Source of the DNA: Adiantum capillus-veneris
Taxonomy: Eukaryota > Streptophyta > Polypodiopsida > Polypodiales > Pteridaceae
Direction: 5' to 3'
Length of the DNA: 64,000 bases
Assembly (NCBI GenBank): GCA_014529385.2
Contig: CM043952.1
Location: forward strand, 155,777,057-155,841,056
Made by a program: the position numbers and the translations under genes. Positions 21,416-32,909 of the stretch are shown here, piece after piece (position 1 is the first letter of the stretch; each line of letters opens with the position of its first letter). A model generated the notes under the pieces. It was not told the origin of the DNA, searched no databases, and saw only the letters and a list, made by a program, of their open reading frames with translations.

Positions 21416-22760
21416 CACTAGAATGGTAACATGACACTTTTATGTCCTTGGACACTTTTTTGTCGTGTTAAGTGACCATTTTGCTTGAATTATTTGAAGA
21501 GTATGAAAATGAATTTCTAGGTGCTATATATCCACAAAGTTGCCTTATGAGCTGAAAAAAACTTAGCATTTTTTTTTTGAGTATCGATCTCACCATTAAC
21601 CTTACTCTTGCACAACATTTTTGAACCTAAACTGTGTGAAAAAACGGGTCTTGTTTTTGGGTTTTTTTCAAATTTTGGCAACTATACCACTCTAAACTTC
21701 ATGTTTGTGAGGTTTAGATGGCTAGAGGTTAGGCCTTCATAGTTCTCAACATGTTTTGATGCTTGTAGGGAGAGCTAAGTGTTAAAATTGAAAGCTATGA
21801 TCAATTTACAAGAATTCCATAATTCTGTTTTTTGGCCAAAATTAGCACTTTTATGATTTTTTTGGTGGCTTTCTTGATGTCCAAATTCAATTTTGATTGT
21901 GTAAGTGTAATGTATAACATAAAGCTAATCTTCCTTGAGTTTTGGGAGACCTAATATGCTATATAGCATAGTATATGATGATGGTTGAGTTTTTTGATTG
22001 TTGCTGAAGAATACGATACATTTTAGAGTAGCAAGTATAACTTTCTCAATATTGCTAGTTTCTTAGGCCAATTGTGTGTATTTTGTAGGTAGTAACTATA
22101 TCTAATCATAGACTACAAAGTTGGCTAGATATTGAGTAATTTCTATGGGTTTCTAGAGGTCATAATGCTAAACCAAGTGTTTTCATGTTTGCTGTATTTA
22201 GCACTTTATCATTGCCCCCAAGTTTCCAATTGTAAGAGATCCATTATACTTTTGACATGCTCCATGGCTCCTTTTGAATCCAGAGGCCCAAAGGGAACTA
22301 AGAAAACATGTATATAGTATCTGTATCGAGCGTGACTATAGAAACTTTGATGATAGGTCCGCAGAATGGTAAAAATGCAGCTTTTTTGTACCTAATTTTT
22401 TTGCCCAAAAAACAATTAGTGAGGTAAAAGCAACCATATGTTTTGGTCAGCAACCCATTGAAGTTAACGGGGCATTTTATCTCATGTCCTACAAAAATCT
22501 CCACTCTTATTTATATGCAATCAACCCTGTAAGAAATTGCTGTTTTGGGCAAAATGCGTTGGTCCATCAACTTTGGAGGCTTGTAGTGACCAAGGGATGA
22601 GAAAAATTACAAGTTTCTCATTTTCTCCATATGTAGTAGTTATTGAACTATAAGCTCATGAAAGGATTTTTCAAAATGAGTGGATCTACTATGGTTTTGG
22701 AATTTTTTTCCAAAACCCTGAAAGGACACTTTTATGTCCTGTTAGGTTACCATTCTAGTG
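21416..22760. mobile_element. TTAA-flanked terminal-inverted-repeat element, copy 1 (1.35 kb, non-coding)
   Basis: The left end reads TTAA-CACTAGAATGGTAAC and the right end GTTACCATTCTAGTG-TTAA, an inverted repeat of at least 15 bp that is perfect, with TTAA on both sides (21412-21415, 22761-22764). Inside each end is a copy of GGACAYWWWTATGTCC-like sequence. The interior has no gene. A homologous copy lies in reverse orientation at 38262-39582. The CACTA-like first bases are misleading, since there is no matching 3-bp duplication and no subterminal cluster. The 4-bp TTAA flank would suit a piggyBac-like or unclassified element. Confidence 0.75.
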
Positions 22761-22764
22761 TTAA

Positions 22765-23209
22765 AGATATCATATCATGCTGGTTTCAAGAGAACCAAGA
22801 AAGCACTAAAAATGATATCAAATACAATAGATATGGCTAAGCTTTTTTGAGATGCTTAATTAAGGAGAAACCAGGGAGATGCCTTCCATGGCTTTGAAGG
22901 CAAAAAGGGGAGAGGTGGCATGTGTAGGAGAGAGAGAGTGTGTAATGGAAATGGCCTATGAACTTAGAGAATAGAGGAATTGAGAGAATTAGAGTGAGTA
23001 ACTTTGAGAGAATAGAGGGTGAACTTAATTGGTAGTAGCAACTTAATCATAACACTTAATTAACTAGGCATGAGCAATACTTTTGCAAGAGAGAGAGTTT
23101 AGAGAATATGACAACAGTTGAGGACTGGATTTATGTGGAGCCGGTCCCCCCTCCAAAAGGCATTTGTATTATAGATTCACTCATTAAGAGAGACTTGGTA
23201 CAATACAAT
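22765..23209. other. Unassigned A/T- and AG-rich sequence
   Basis: Contains scattered GAGAG runs. No gene, repeat end or RNA was recognised. Confidence 0.5.
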
Positions 23210-23662
23210 CATTAGGAAAATTTTGAACTCATTTTTGGGCCTTTTAAGAGTGCCACATCATCAAAGTTGTACAAAAGAAAGCAACCCGGTAGACCCCTCT
23301 AAATATTGCTTAGAACCCCATGATATGACCTATCATTGGAAAGTTCTTAAAAAATGGATTCTAAAGAGCCAAGGTCCGAAATGACTTCTATGAAAGTTAT
23401 GCCATTTTTTTTCAATCAGCCAGGTTTTGTTACCTTTACGGTAATCTAAAATCACCTTTTTCTAGATCTACATGTAGGCAATGTCCGATACATGCATGCT
23501 ATATATCAATAGATAGCAATTGAAGAGTAGATTCTAAATATCCAACCTCCGACAAGTTTGGATCTTATTTGCAAAAAATTTACCGATCCCCACTTTTTGA
23601 AAGCTATGCCACATCAACAATTCCTTACAAGGTCCATTTTTGAGTCTAAACTTTTCCTAATG
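23210..23662. mobile_element. MITE-like element, CATTAGG family, copy 1 (453 bp)
   Basis: The ends form an imperfect inverted repeat of about 50 bp: CATTAGGAAAATTTTGAACT at the left and, reversed, CATTAGGAAAAGTTTAGACT at the right, both continuing with CATTTTTGG and CCTT. The same terminal consensus occurs on the element at 30750-31074. No target duplication could be identified, so the superfamily is open. Confidence 0.65.
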
Positions 23663-24589
23663 GTTTGTGTTCCTTGAGACCTCTTTGGTGGTATGAAGAT
23701 GGAAGTTTCATACTCCAAGATTTTGCTTAATAGCAACAATCAATCTTAGCTTGAAAAGAATGAATAACTTGTGAGCATTATTGTGTTCTCTAAATCATTT
23801 GGGTGCATGAAGATGTAAAATTTTATGCGTCAACTTGTGTTTAAAGAAACAATTAATCTACCTTGCAATACAATTAATCTACATGCATAAGCATAACATA
23901 AACTTGTGGAAAGAATTGACTATCCCAAGCCTCAATCCCAAGACCTCAAACACCTTCGAAGGTGGAGAGAGCTAGCAGGGAATGAGGGTAGGGAAAAGGA
24001 AGAAGAAGTATTCCATAGGAGAAGGAAATAGTGCCTCACTTATCATCACTCTTTTTGCTTAGTATACATAATAGAATAGTAATGAAGACGGAGAAGATGG
24101 CAAGCTTAAGCATTGAAGCATAGCTCTTGGTCGGATTTGCATTCCATAGCCAAGATTGTTGGTGTAGGCTCTCAACTTCTCACGGAGCTTGGAGAAGGAG
24201 ATGGAGCTCTTGCACCTTGCATAGCACACCATGAGAGTGTTTGTGAGTGTGTGTGGGTGAGTATACCCCCTAAGAAACCCCCTAGCTTGCTTGGGTTGAC
24301 CCCCCCTTGTAGCTCATGCTTGAAGCTCATTGGACCCCTCCAGGCTTAACCAATCACAAGCAGGAGGCATTACAAGTAGGAAGGGTAGCCTTGGGACAAG
24401 TGTCCCCCTTTTCCCTTTGAGAGAGGACTTGATAAATGCAAAATCAATTACTTAAATCTCCTAAATTTTCATTGGACCCCTTGGGTGGCCAACCAATAGG
24501 CTTCAGGAACACCATGAGGGCAACATAATGAGGAACTTGACAAGTGTCTCTTTTGGTATCTTTGTACCATGCATGCCTTGTGTGAGTGT
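23663..24589. other. Unassigned sequence, possibly the distal part of an LTR
   Basis: Lies between a MITE and the LTR-like segment that starts near 24.59 kb. No gene is recognised; it may belong to the same LTR but shares no clear block with the 33 kb copy. Confidence 0.35.
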
Positions 24590-24767
24590 GTGGGCGTTCT
24601 CTCTCATCCCCCCTCATGTAGGGCTCGCCCCCCCCTTGTAGGGATTGAATATTTGACTTTTTGACACCTCAACCCCCTCATGCATAGGCCCAATTCTCAC
24701 CACAAGCTTGGCCCTTAATCACTTTAAGCTTGGGCTGGGTTCTCACCTCAAGTACATCCCTAGCATC

Positions 24768-24905
24768 TCAAGCATGTCAAGAACCTTAAGAATCTCAATC
24801 ATCAAGCATCTCAATCATCAAGCACCTCAAGCATCTCAAGAACCTCAATCATCAAGCACCTCAAGCACCTTAGTCATCAAGAATTACAAGCAGGACAAGC
24901 ACCTT
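24768..24905 (+). repeat. Minisatellite of CTCAATCATCAAGCACCTCAAG units
   Basis: Units of about 10 and 20-30 bp built from CTCAAGCATCT, CTCAATCATCAAG and CAAGCACCT repeat eight or more times with single-base variation. Confidence 0.75.
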
Positions 24906-25022
24906 GAGCTGGGTCGGGTTTCCGCCTCAAGCTCAACCCTAGCTTACCTAAGGTCAAAGGACTTTTACACACATTATTGGAGGTCTTGAAGGAAGCTAAC
25001 CCTAAGGTCTTATGCTCCATTG

Positions 25023-25415
25023 CAGTGTATTTTTTTTAACCCTAAGATTGCTCCACTGTTTGGCGATAAACTATAAGTTTTGGAGAAAATTTGTTTTTTT
25101 TTTTAAAGGCTTATAATAGCATTAGAAACAAAATTAGCTCCTCAAACACTATTTAAGTCAAAATGATTAATACGTTGTGTTATTATTATTTATTTATAAC
25201 AGGTAATTTTCTAAATCTTAGCATATTGTTTCTAATTTACAATATATTCTCTAGATAAAACATTACAAATTGGCTATAAAAGTTTATACATCTTACCTAA
25301 TGCTCATATTTTTGGCGATAATATATAAAATTTCACTCCTAGTTATAGCCAAAATCCTGGGTTCAAATTGTGCTTTTAGCCAAATTAGCGATATTTAGCC
25401 AAGAAAAATACACTG
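25023..25415. mobile_element. hAT-type MITE with perfect 8-bp target duplication
   Basis: The element begins CAGTGTATTTTT and ends AAAAATACACTG, a 12-bp perfect inverted repeat. It is flanked by identical octamers CTCCATTG at 25015-25022 and 25416-25423. An 8-bp duplication with CAGTG ends is diagnostic of hAT elements. At 393 bp with no coding frame it is non-autonomous. Subterminal TTTGGCGATAA motifs near both ends resemble transposase binding repeats. Confidence 0.9.
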
Positions 25416-25700
25416 CTCCATTGGTTAACGTTGCTCTTTGATAGACCATCTCTCATTTGGGCCCCTTTTCTATTGGCCCCGTGTTAAGATAGACCTATAA
25501 GAACATCTCAACATCTTAACCCTTGTTCCTGTTTATTCTCCCACATTAGGTGATCAGTTTAATATGAGAAAATCATTTGGGTTGATTAGATATTAGTTTT
25601 TATGACAAAGAGTGAGGTGGAAAGAGATATGTTTCCCCATGCCATGTGTGAGGACAAGATTGGAAAAAGGAAGGACTATGTTTCTCAAATGATGATGAGA

Positions 25701-26790
25701 GTTTTTTTTTTAAAAGTGCTCAATTGAGCTTGAATTGCATTAATCATAGAAAGTTACAAATAGCCCTGTCATATCCTTTACGAAGGGAACTCCATAAAAC
25801 AATACATCATAGGGGACACACCTCCACAACTACTCTTTCTTGTGAAGCTTGCAATTTTTATTGCTTCTACAAAGGAGATTTCGCCAGCATGTTTCCAGAA
25901 CAAAATTTGTGTCCATAAGCTCACACTTCTTTTGAAAGAGTAATTTGTTTTTGGAATGCCATATTGCCCTCAATATTGGATCTCTTATTATGCATATGTC
26001 AATCAAAAGATCCTCATTGTCAATGCATCTAGAGCCCATTGCAAGATCACATCCAAATAAGGGAGTTTCCAGATGTGTGAACACCCACCTGCAGATTGTG
26101 CCCATGAAGACTCTGATTTTGGGACATCCTCAGAACATGTGCGTGAGGGTTTCATTTGGGTGCTTGCAGCTAACACAAGTACCTTTTGCTAGACATCTTG
26201 CTTTTTCCTTATCTATGGTTGGCAAGAGTCCAAAAAGAACCTTCCAAAGGAAAACTTTGTCTCTCTCTTTGCATTTAGCTTTCCATACGTTTCCAACTGC
26301 TTGAGATGCAGCTTATTTTTAAGACAAGATCTTGTTGAGATGCTCAAACCAAGCCTGTGTTGAGAAAATATTTTTATAAATAAATTTATTTTGTGGCAAG
26401 AAAAATAGTCTTTCTCTAGGCCACTTCCAAGCTTTCCAATCCAGCGGTGTGGACCAGGGAGGAAGGGTTAGGTTTGAGATTTTTTCAAGCAATCTTCTGA
26501 TGAGGATCTCCTCTTGGACTGAGAGATTGTCTCATAGCTTAAGATGCTCCATGGCTTTCCAATCCCCTTTTTTATGATCCCAAAAATAATCCAAGGTGAC
26601 AAATACCTTATTGTTAAGATTCCTAGCTATTTCAATCCGATGGTTATCAAGGCCCAAGTCTTCCACAGTGGGGCCCCAAGGATACCAATGTCTAGCTGTA
26701 CCCTTCAAGCACTTGTTCTCTTCTTTCCACATGAGTGCATGTGTAGCTTTACAACATTTTAAATTTCCCAGTAAAACCACCTAATTGAGC
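25701..26790 (-). pseudogene. LINE ORF2 C-terminal remnant with zf-RVT and 3' tail
   Basis: On the minus strand, 26180-26300 reads KVFLWKVLFGLLPTIDKEKA and is followed by CVSCKHPNETLTHMF, the zinc-binding domain after RT. The frame continues through GCPKIRVFMGTICRWVF to NKLLFQKK. The upstream part to 26780 holds HWYPWGPTVEDLG-type RT-distal sequence. The 3' end at 25701-25730 shows a GCTCAATTGAGC hairpin and, on this strand, a run of A. Several stops make it dead. Confidence 0.75.
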
Positions 26791-27239
26791 CCTTACACTA
26801 ATGGGGGGGAGAAGTATATTGTGTATATTGAACCCCTTTGGGTTGTCAATCAAGGAAGATATGGTAGCTTGTCATTTTCTTACCTTGATTTTTTTGAGTA
26901 AAGTGTTTTTGTTGGTCTCTTGAGTCTTAATTCTCCTCTCCTTGGCCTAAAGCCTAATGAGGTTAGTCTCCTCCACTTCCCTTTCATGCAAGGTCTGCTT
27001 GATCTTCCATTCCATGTGATCTTGGTCAGAGGTCTTACCTTGCATTTTCTTTTGGCCTAGCTCCTCAAATCTAGAATTGAACACAAAAGAACTACAATTC
27101 ATTGATTTCTCATAACTGAGGCATCCAGGTGGTGTTCTTGCAAACACCATCACAATTAATATATTTCCTCCTCTTCATGCATTGCCAAATCTTTTCTTGC
27201 TTCTCTTTTGTTCGTATGCCCTTCACATAGCAGGATAGC

Positions 27240-28160
27240 ATTTGAAGTGTGGGATTCATGGGGAGAGAGGGATGAATTCCTTGACCTTTAAATCCTACCC
27301 TATCACCATTGCATTGGTCCTAGGAGAATCTAGAGGCTTTTTAGGGTCAATGGACTTCTTTTCCTATAGCACTTCCACGGGATTATGGAGAAGGATTCCA
27401 ACAATCGCCATTTTAGTGGAGCGGGGGTGGATGAGTGCCTTTCCCTTTCAAGGCACTAGGAGCCCTCGGTGTCATGGATTCTCTTTCCATAGCCTTCTCC
27501 CTATTGACCCTCTTTAGAACTGGGACATGCACAACCAATTTGGTTGTTACTGTTAGAAGTTTAGGTGTAGAAGAAGAAAAGACAAAAGCATTCTCATTGC
27601 TTGGGAATTTAGGGATTTGTGATGTGATGCTTTGCTTTTCCACAGTCTTTTCCTCCCCTACTTGTTTCTCTTCATTTATCTTTATCTCATTCTCCCTCTC
27701 TTTCACAATTGCTTCCCTAACAAGGACTTGATTGCCGTCCCCTATAATTGAATCCTGCACTTTAGGATTGGTACTTACTTTGGCCTTCATGGGATAGTCC
27801 TTGACAAAGTGATCAAATTTGTTACACTCGAAACATCCCCCAAAGTATGTCTCAAAGTCGAGAGGGATTGTTACGAGCCCAACTCCAACAGTGATCACCA
27901 TGATCTTTGGTGGAGACCCAGAAACATTCCAGCCTATACAAACCCAATTTGAGGTCCTTACCTAGGCCCCTCTTGCTATTTCACAGGCAAGGATTTATAG
28001 AAATAGCCTTGAACGCACATGATATATACAATCTATTCATAGTGACCACTCGAGATAAGAGACAACCTAAATAGGGTTGCTTGGTTGAGCACTCTCCTTC
28101 TCTCCATCTCACATTAGGAAGAGGATGGGGTCTAGGAGGGCCTCTTTATTTTCCATGAGA
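27240..28160 (-). pseudogene. LINE ORF1 remnant with degenerate CCHC zinc knuckle
   Basis: The open part (27413-27901) contains ITVGVGLVTIPLDFETYFGG and then CFECNKFDHFVKDYP, a CX2CX4HX4C knuckle with the last Cys changed to Tyr. A long polar tail rich in Glu and Lys follows. Sequence upstream to 28160 (CIGWNVSGSPPKI) extends the DUF4283-like domain in broken frames. This is the typical ORF1 of plant L1 LINEs, an RNA-binding protein. It differs in architecture from the ORF1 at 3030-3971. Confidence 0.72.
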
Positions 28161-28905
28161 TTATGAAGGTGATTAACATTGGGAGGAAATTCTTTTGTTG
28201 TGCCAGGGATGTAGTAGCATGTTAATGTTAGAGGATGTCATATGGGGGTCAAGGGCTCCCTCGTTGCTATCAGCAGCCTCTATGTGGTTGAGGGCTCAAT
28301 GTAGTGTCCCTCCTTCCTTACCATGGGACACTGCATGCATGCAAGGTTTGGCCTACAATATTTTGACAAAGGGCTCCACTCATGTAGTATATCGATTTGA
28401 CCATGTGTGGCTTGGCTGGAAATTTCAATTTAAATCTCATTTCTATAGTGGTTGGTGTTTGAGGGTTTGTGCTACTCGTTTTGGGATACCGCTTGTGTGT
28501 TCAGGCCTTTTTGGTTCTTGTCTCCACCCTAGCTTATGCATGGATGGAATTGGTATGCATGCTTGAGTATGTATGGCTCCCATTTTGGATGGTTTTGTTG
28601 GGCCTCTTTCTTGTCTCTAGGGGCTACTCTGTATTGATTTGGTATCCAAATGTGTGGGTGAGGTGGCAGATTTCCTACCATGTGTCATACCCATGCAAGT
28701 CAAATTCCTTTACTTCTTTGGCTTTACTATCTTGTGTATGTCTGCTTTCTAAAGGTTTCTTTTATTGAGGTGACTCCCATTGTAGCCAAATTTTTTAGAT
28801 CTGATCTCCTCAATAGATCAATTTAAGCATGGCATTGTTGTAGTTCTTTTTGGTTCTAATCTACTAACTCACTCTGCGTGAGTATTGGAAAAAAAAAATA
28901 GAATG
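28161..28905 (+). mobile_element. LINE 3' untranslated remnant, plus strand
   Basis: Ends at 28866-28900 with AACTCACTCTGCGTGAGTATTGG followed by a run of ten A. This is the same hairpin-tail arrangement as at 15.93 kb. No coding frame is recognisable. Confidence 0.5.
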
Positions 28906-28929
28906 TTGAGAGTTTGAAGCGGTTGCAAA

Positions 28930-30700
28930 TAGTTAAGAGCAATTGTGCTGACTAGAAGTAACTCCTTTGACCCTATTGTCTGGTCAAGGGAGGTTACCTC
29001 TAAAGGCATAGTGTTCAGGCACCTCAATGCTATGCTTAGGGTGGGCATCTTGGAGAAGAAAATATATTAATGGGGCTTGAACAAGATCAACAATAAAAGC
29101 AGAAAGTGGCTATACATGCTCCTCACTAGGAAGAGAATGGGGTCTAGGAGGGCCTCTTTATTGGCAGTTGGAGGAAGTCTAACCTTTAGTATTAAGAAAG
29201 TAATCAAAGGACAATTTTTAAATTCAAAGAGGCAAAACAGCTAGTTTATATGAATTCAAAGTCTCCCCCCAAAATGGAATTCAAAATCTAGCGGGTAAAA
29301 CCATATCATGTAGCATATCTATGGAAAGAGCTCGACGTGTAGATTGCAAATCTATGATCACGCTCAAATCGGAGATCATATGTGGGAGTTATGGAAGGCT
29401 GAAAATCATAAAATTCTCCACCTTCTTTTTGGGGGGGAAAGTGAATCCTTTGACCACTCTTACACATCTCTTACACACCCACCATTCTTACACACATGGT
29501 GTACACCTATTTGTGAAAATGTTATCACCTCTATAATCTCATGGAAAATAAAGAGGCCCTCTTACACTGCATCCTCTTACTAATATAATGTCCCTTTTCA
29601 TAGCATGGTAACAATGATTATCTCCTTCATGGTCCCATATAACTCATTTGTCTTATCGATTCTCAATATGGGTAAATGTATTTGGAAATAAATTTTGAAA
29701 CATGTTGAATGATTTTTATGGAGAAACAACACAATAGACACGACTCCTTGTCAATGGGGGAATGGGAATTAGTGGCACAACCCAAGGAAGGTGGCATTGG
29801 GATCCTCAACCTAGCGATGCATGTTGAAGCCATGTGTGCAAAACTAGTTGTCTCACTTAAAAAGCAAAGGTAGGAATGAGTGTTTGTGCCTTGGGACATG
29901 ATTAACAAAGCTAAGATGGCCTTTCTAGGAGGCCCATGGAAGGAGGATACATTATAGGATAACACTATGGCTCGCAACTATACTTTCTTGAAGCTTGGAG
30001 CTATACATGGGAAATTATATGTAAGTGCAATGAAGCAACATCATCACTAGAATGGAGGGAGACCTCAAAAAATTTAGATGCTCCATCTCACATTGGTTAC
30101 ATTGGCTCTTCAAGCTTGGAGGTGGATCCTTGAATCCCTTTTGGTGGAGTCTCCAAGAAGGTGAATAACATAGGGATCTCCAAACTATCACATCTTTGGG
30201 AAAACATCAACCTTTGCTTGAAGGATGTTGATCCAACAAAATTTGAGTATCAAAGAAAGGCTATTGATTTATAGAGTCTTAAAAGATTTGTACTTCAATC
30301 TAATGACTACAATTGGATGTGAGGTTGATTGAAATGCTTGGTATTGGCCCAAATAGAGTGTTTGCACTCCCCAAAATTGTACTAGAAACTTATAACAAGT
30401 TGATTTTTAAAGACAATTGTTTCACTCTGCCCATCAAATTGTGGTGGGTGAATTGGTCAAAAGAGAGCTGGCTGAAAAGTGCTACGAGTATCTGGAGACA
30501 AATGGCCGATCTTCATGGAGTTTTTTAATGAGGTTTTGGCATAGAGGTTTTTTTATGAGGAAGGTGTTATGGGGGAGCTATCCTAACTGGGAATAAAATT
30601 CATGCTAGAGGTTTTGGCATGGATACTTGATCTAGGTGCAAAATAGTTGAAGAGTATTTGTGAGGTCTAGCTGCAAAAATTTTCACAAATGGGTACAAAA
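28930..30700 (+). pseudogene. LINE ORF2 remnant (RT-distal part)
   Basis: About 29755-29950 encodes PKEGGIGILNLAMHVEAMCA followed by KLVVSL. This is the segment after the RT core that also occurs at 39.6 kb (KFVLALAKQDQAWA) and 53.05 kb (KFVVVIANQDRAWAWD). Adjacent pieces continue to about 30500 with stops and frameshifts in all frames. A phrase GGGTCTAGGAGGGCCTCTTT at 29150 also occurs near 28130. Confidence 0.6.
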
Positions 30701-30749
30701 GACCTAGAAGATTCTCTTCTTTATGAGTGACTTCATTCTATCAGGGAGA

Positions 30750-31074
30750 CATTAGGGAAAATATGAACCACAAAAGGGGCTTTTAGGGTCAAAGATGCTT
30801 TTGTAATATATTCTCTACACAAATGAGAGTGGGTGTGTGGCCGCGGTCCCACTAAATTTTGCATTTTTTCAAATGGCCATAGCTTGAGCATTTTAACTTC
30901 AATTTTTTTGGGCAATAGTGCATTTGGATTGCATTGCCAAGCTCTTTCCATAGATATTACATGATATAGTTTTGAGGTATATTGATATGGTCTATCCATG
31001 CCTCCCATTTTATGTCCTAAAATCTGATTGGTTACTCTTACAAGGCTCTTTTGGGGTTCATATTTTTCCTAATG
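30750..31074. mobile_element. MITE-like element, CATTAGG family, copy 2 (325 bp)
   Basis: Left end CATTAGGGAAAATATGAACC and reversed right end CATTAGGAAAAATATGAACC align, and the similarity continues through CAAAAGRGSCTTKTA, an inverted repeat of about 36 bp. The interior is non-coding. The termini match those at 23210/23662. Confidence 0.72.
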
Positions 31075-31091
31075 AAGATATTAAAGTCAAG

Positions 31092-31465
31092 TGTTGGGGT
31101 AATCCTAGATTATCCTAGCTTTATGGAGGACCTCCCTAGCCATGTATGGCCCTATGATCATCCCAAGTGATGCTCATACCTATATATGACCGATGGAGGT
31201 TTCTTCACATTGTACACCTCCACATGAAGCCAAGAACTAGGTCAAAAGAGGCCCTAAAAGAGAGGCCACGAGTTTTCTCCTAGAATAACTCCTCAAATGT
31301 TGAACCCTAAGATGATTCACAACTCACACGTGATGTAAGCATAAAGACCCTAGCCTATACCTATATAAGAGGCTCATTTGTACTCATTTTATGGTGAGCT
31401 AAGAGCTACATTATGCACAATTTTCACCATGAATTGTTTACTTGCATTTCCTCCACAACCTTTCA
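31092..31465 (+). repeat. 5' LTR of the small LTR element
   Basis: 374 bp, starting TGTTGGGGTAATCC and ending CCTTTCA, directly before the primer-binding site. The TATATAAGAGG box lies about 100 bp before its end. Confidence 0.82.
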
Positions 31466-31467
31466 AT

Positions 31468-31479
31468 TGGTATAAGAGC
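31468..31479 (+). other. Primer-binding site (initiator Met-tRNA type)
   Basis: TGGTATAAGAGC differs at one base from the common plant primer site TGGTATCAGAGC and sits 2 bp after the LTR. Confidence 0.8.
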
Positions 31480-32658
31480 TAATAGCATAATTAGCATCTC
31501 CTAATTACCCCCATTAGGCTCTAGCCTACTCTATCCCCAAGCTAGATTATGTGTGTACGCTATCACACACTTACTTTCCATTAAAATCCTCTTCTTATCT
31601 TTGAATAACCTCTCATTAGCACTTGGTCCCTTAGTTATGAGCAAGTCCATCGGCCACATATTAAAAAAACCATTAAACCATTATTAGCATCTTCACTAGT
31701 TAATCCCTTTTCCCTTCACATTTAGGCACATTTTCCTTCTAATTAGCTATCCTCATTTAATATTTTATCTTAATTCCATGAATGTAAGTTGAAAGAATCT
31801 GTTGCAAGCTTTCATTTGAGCTGTTAACAACTATATTTGAAGGTGATTAATTATTCTAATCTCACTTGCCAAGATTAGGTGGATGTGTCTATGAGAACAC
31901 TTGTCAAATACACTTTATTTAGTTTATTGTAGCCCTTTCTTCACGTAGAAAGTGGATGGTGGAGTGTCCAATGCACTATTTGAATGCCTCTTTTTGGTAA
32001 GAAAGATCATGGATGGACTTGAAGCCTGCTCTCAAATTTGTGTAAACCCATTTTTGGATCCACTGAGTTGTTTCTTGTGATCAAGAACCCAAGTTGTTGA
32101 CCTTAAGGGCCCAATCCCTAGATGCCATCAACACCATAGACTCAAGAGCTAAAAGATAGCACCTCTTCCAAGAGGCAATTCACATTGCAGAAAAAGTTCC
32201 CATTTTGTAGAAATGATGATGATGAGAAAGGGTTTTATTGCTTTTTTGCAAATTTTTAGTGCTTTGGACAAAAGCTTGGACAACCCATTTTTCAAGCATA
32301 ACATCTCATAGCATATTGTATTCTTGAATCAAAGAGAATTAGACACTACCATTGTTAATGGTAAGACCTTCTCATGCATGACTTCATAGACATGATGTAC
32401 ATTTATTTACATGTAATTCCAATCATGGAAATTGAAAATTACTACACACATGAGCCTACATCTAGCTATTTTCACCTTCAAATAAGGAGAGGTGTCATCA
32501 ACAAGTGTCAACAGCAAGAAACCAAAGATGAAGATCAAGATGACAAGGATGAGGAGAACTCTGAAGACCATAAAGACATGAGGAGAACAAAGAAGATGAC
32601 AAAGACATGACGACATGATATGATGACACTATGAACAATCTAGGATTAAAAGGGTGTA

Positions 32659-32883
32659 TGTTGGGGAAACCCTAGATTTTCCTAGGTTTATGGAGCACCT
32701 CTCTAGCCATGTATGGCCCTATGATCATCCCAAGTGATTCCCATACCTATATATATAACCCATGGAGGTTGATACACATTGTACACCTCCACATGAAGCC
32801 AAAAACTAGGTCAAAAGAGGCCCTAAAAGAGAGGCCATGATTTTTCTCCTAGAATCAATCCTCAAATGATGAACCCTAAGATG
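32659..32883 (+). repeat. 3' LTR of the small LTR element, truncated
   Basis: Matches the first 225 bp of the 5' LTR and then loses similarity after AACCCTAAGATG. Confidence 0.8.
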
Positions 32884-32909
32884 TCATACTTAATATTTTG
32901 AATGGAGAT

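Larger units (their letters stand above)
24590..25606 (-). repeat. Diverged copia-1-related LTR fragment carrying a minisatellite and a hAT MITE
   Basis: The segment shares GTGTGTGGGCGTTCTCTCTC, CATCCCC and GGGCTCGCCCCC with 11.6 and 33.7 kb, and TGATCAGTTTAATATGAG plus TTAGATATTAG with 11.87-11.92 kb. Within it lie a CAAGCACCTCAAGCATCTCA-type minisatellite (24768-24905) and a complete hAT MITE (25023-25415), so it is much longer than the parent segment. Confidence 0.6.
31092..32883 (+). mobile_element. Small non-autonomous LTR retrotransposon, 3' LTR truncated
   Basis: Two direct repeats form LTRs: 31092-31465 (TGTTGGGG...TTTCA) and 32659-32883 (same start). They share long blocks such as TAGCCATGTATGGCCCTATG, ACACCTCCACATGAAGCC and AGAGGCCCTAAAAGAGAGGC. 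Two bases after the first LTR is TGGTATAAGAGC (31468-31479), one change from the initiator-Met tRNA primer site. AAAAGGGTGTA before the second LTR is a plausible polypurine tract. The 1.19 kb interior has no gag or pol. The 3' LTR stops at 32883, 26 bp before the copia-1 LTR. The TATATAAGAGGC at about 31370 is a likely promoter. Confidence 0.85.

Noticed and set aside
21416-22760. Classification as a CACTA element because the ends read CACTAG...CTAGTG
   Set aside because: Flanking triplets (TAA left, TTA right) are not a direct repeat, no subterminal array exists, and TTAA flanks both copies.
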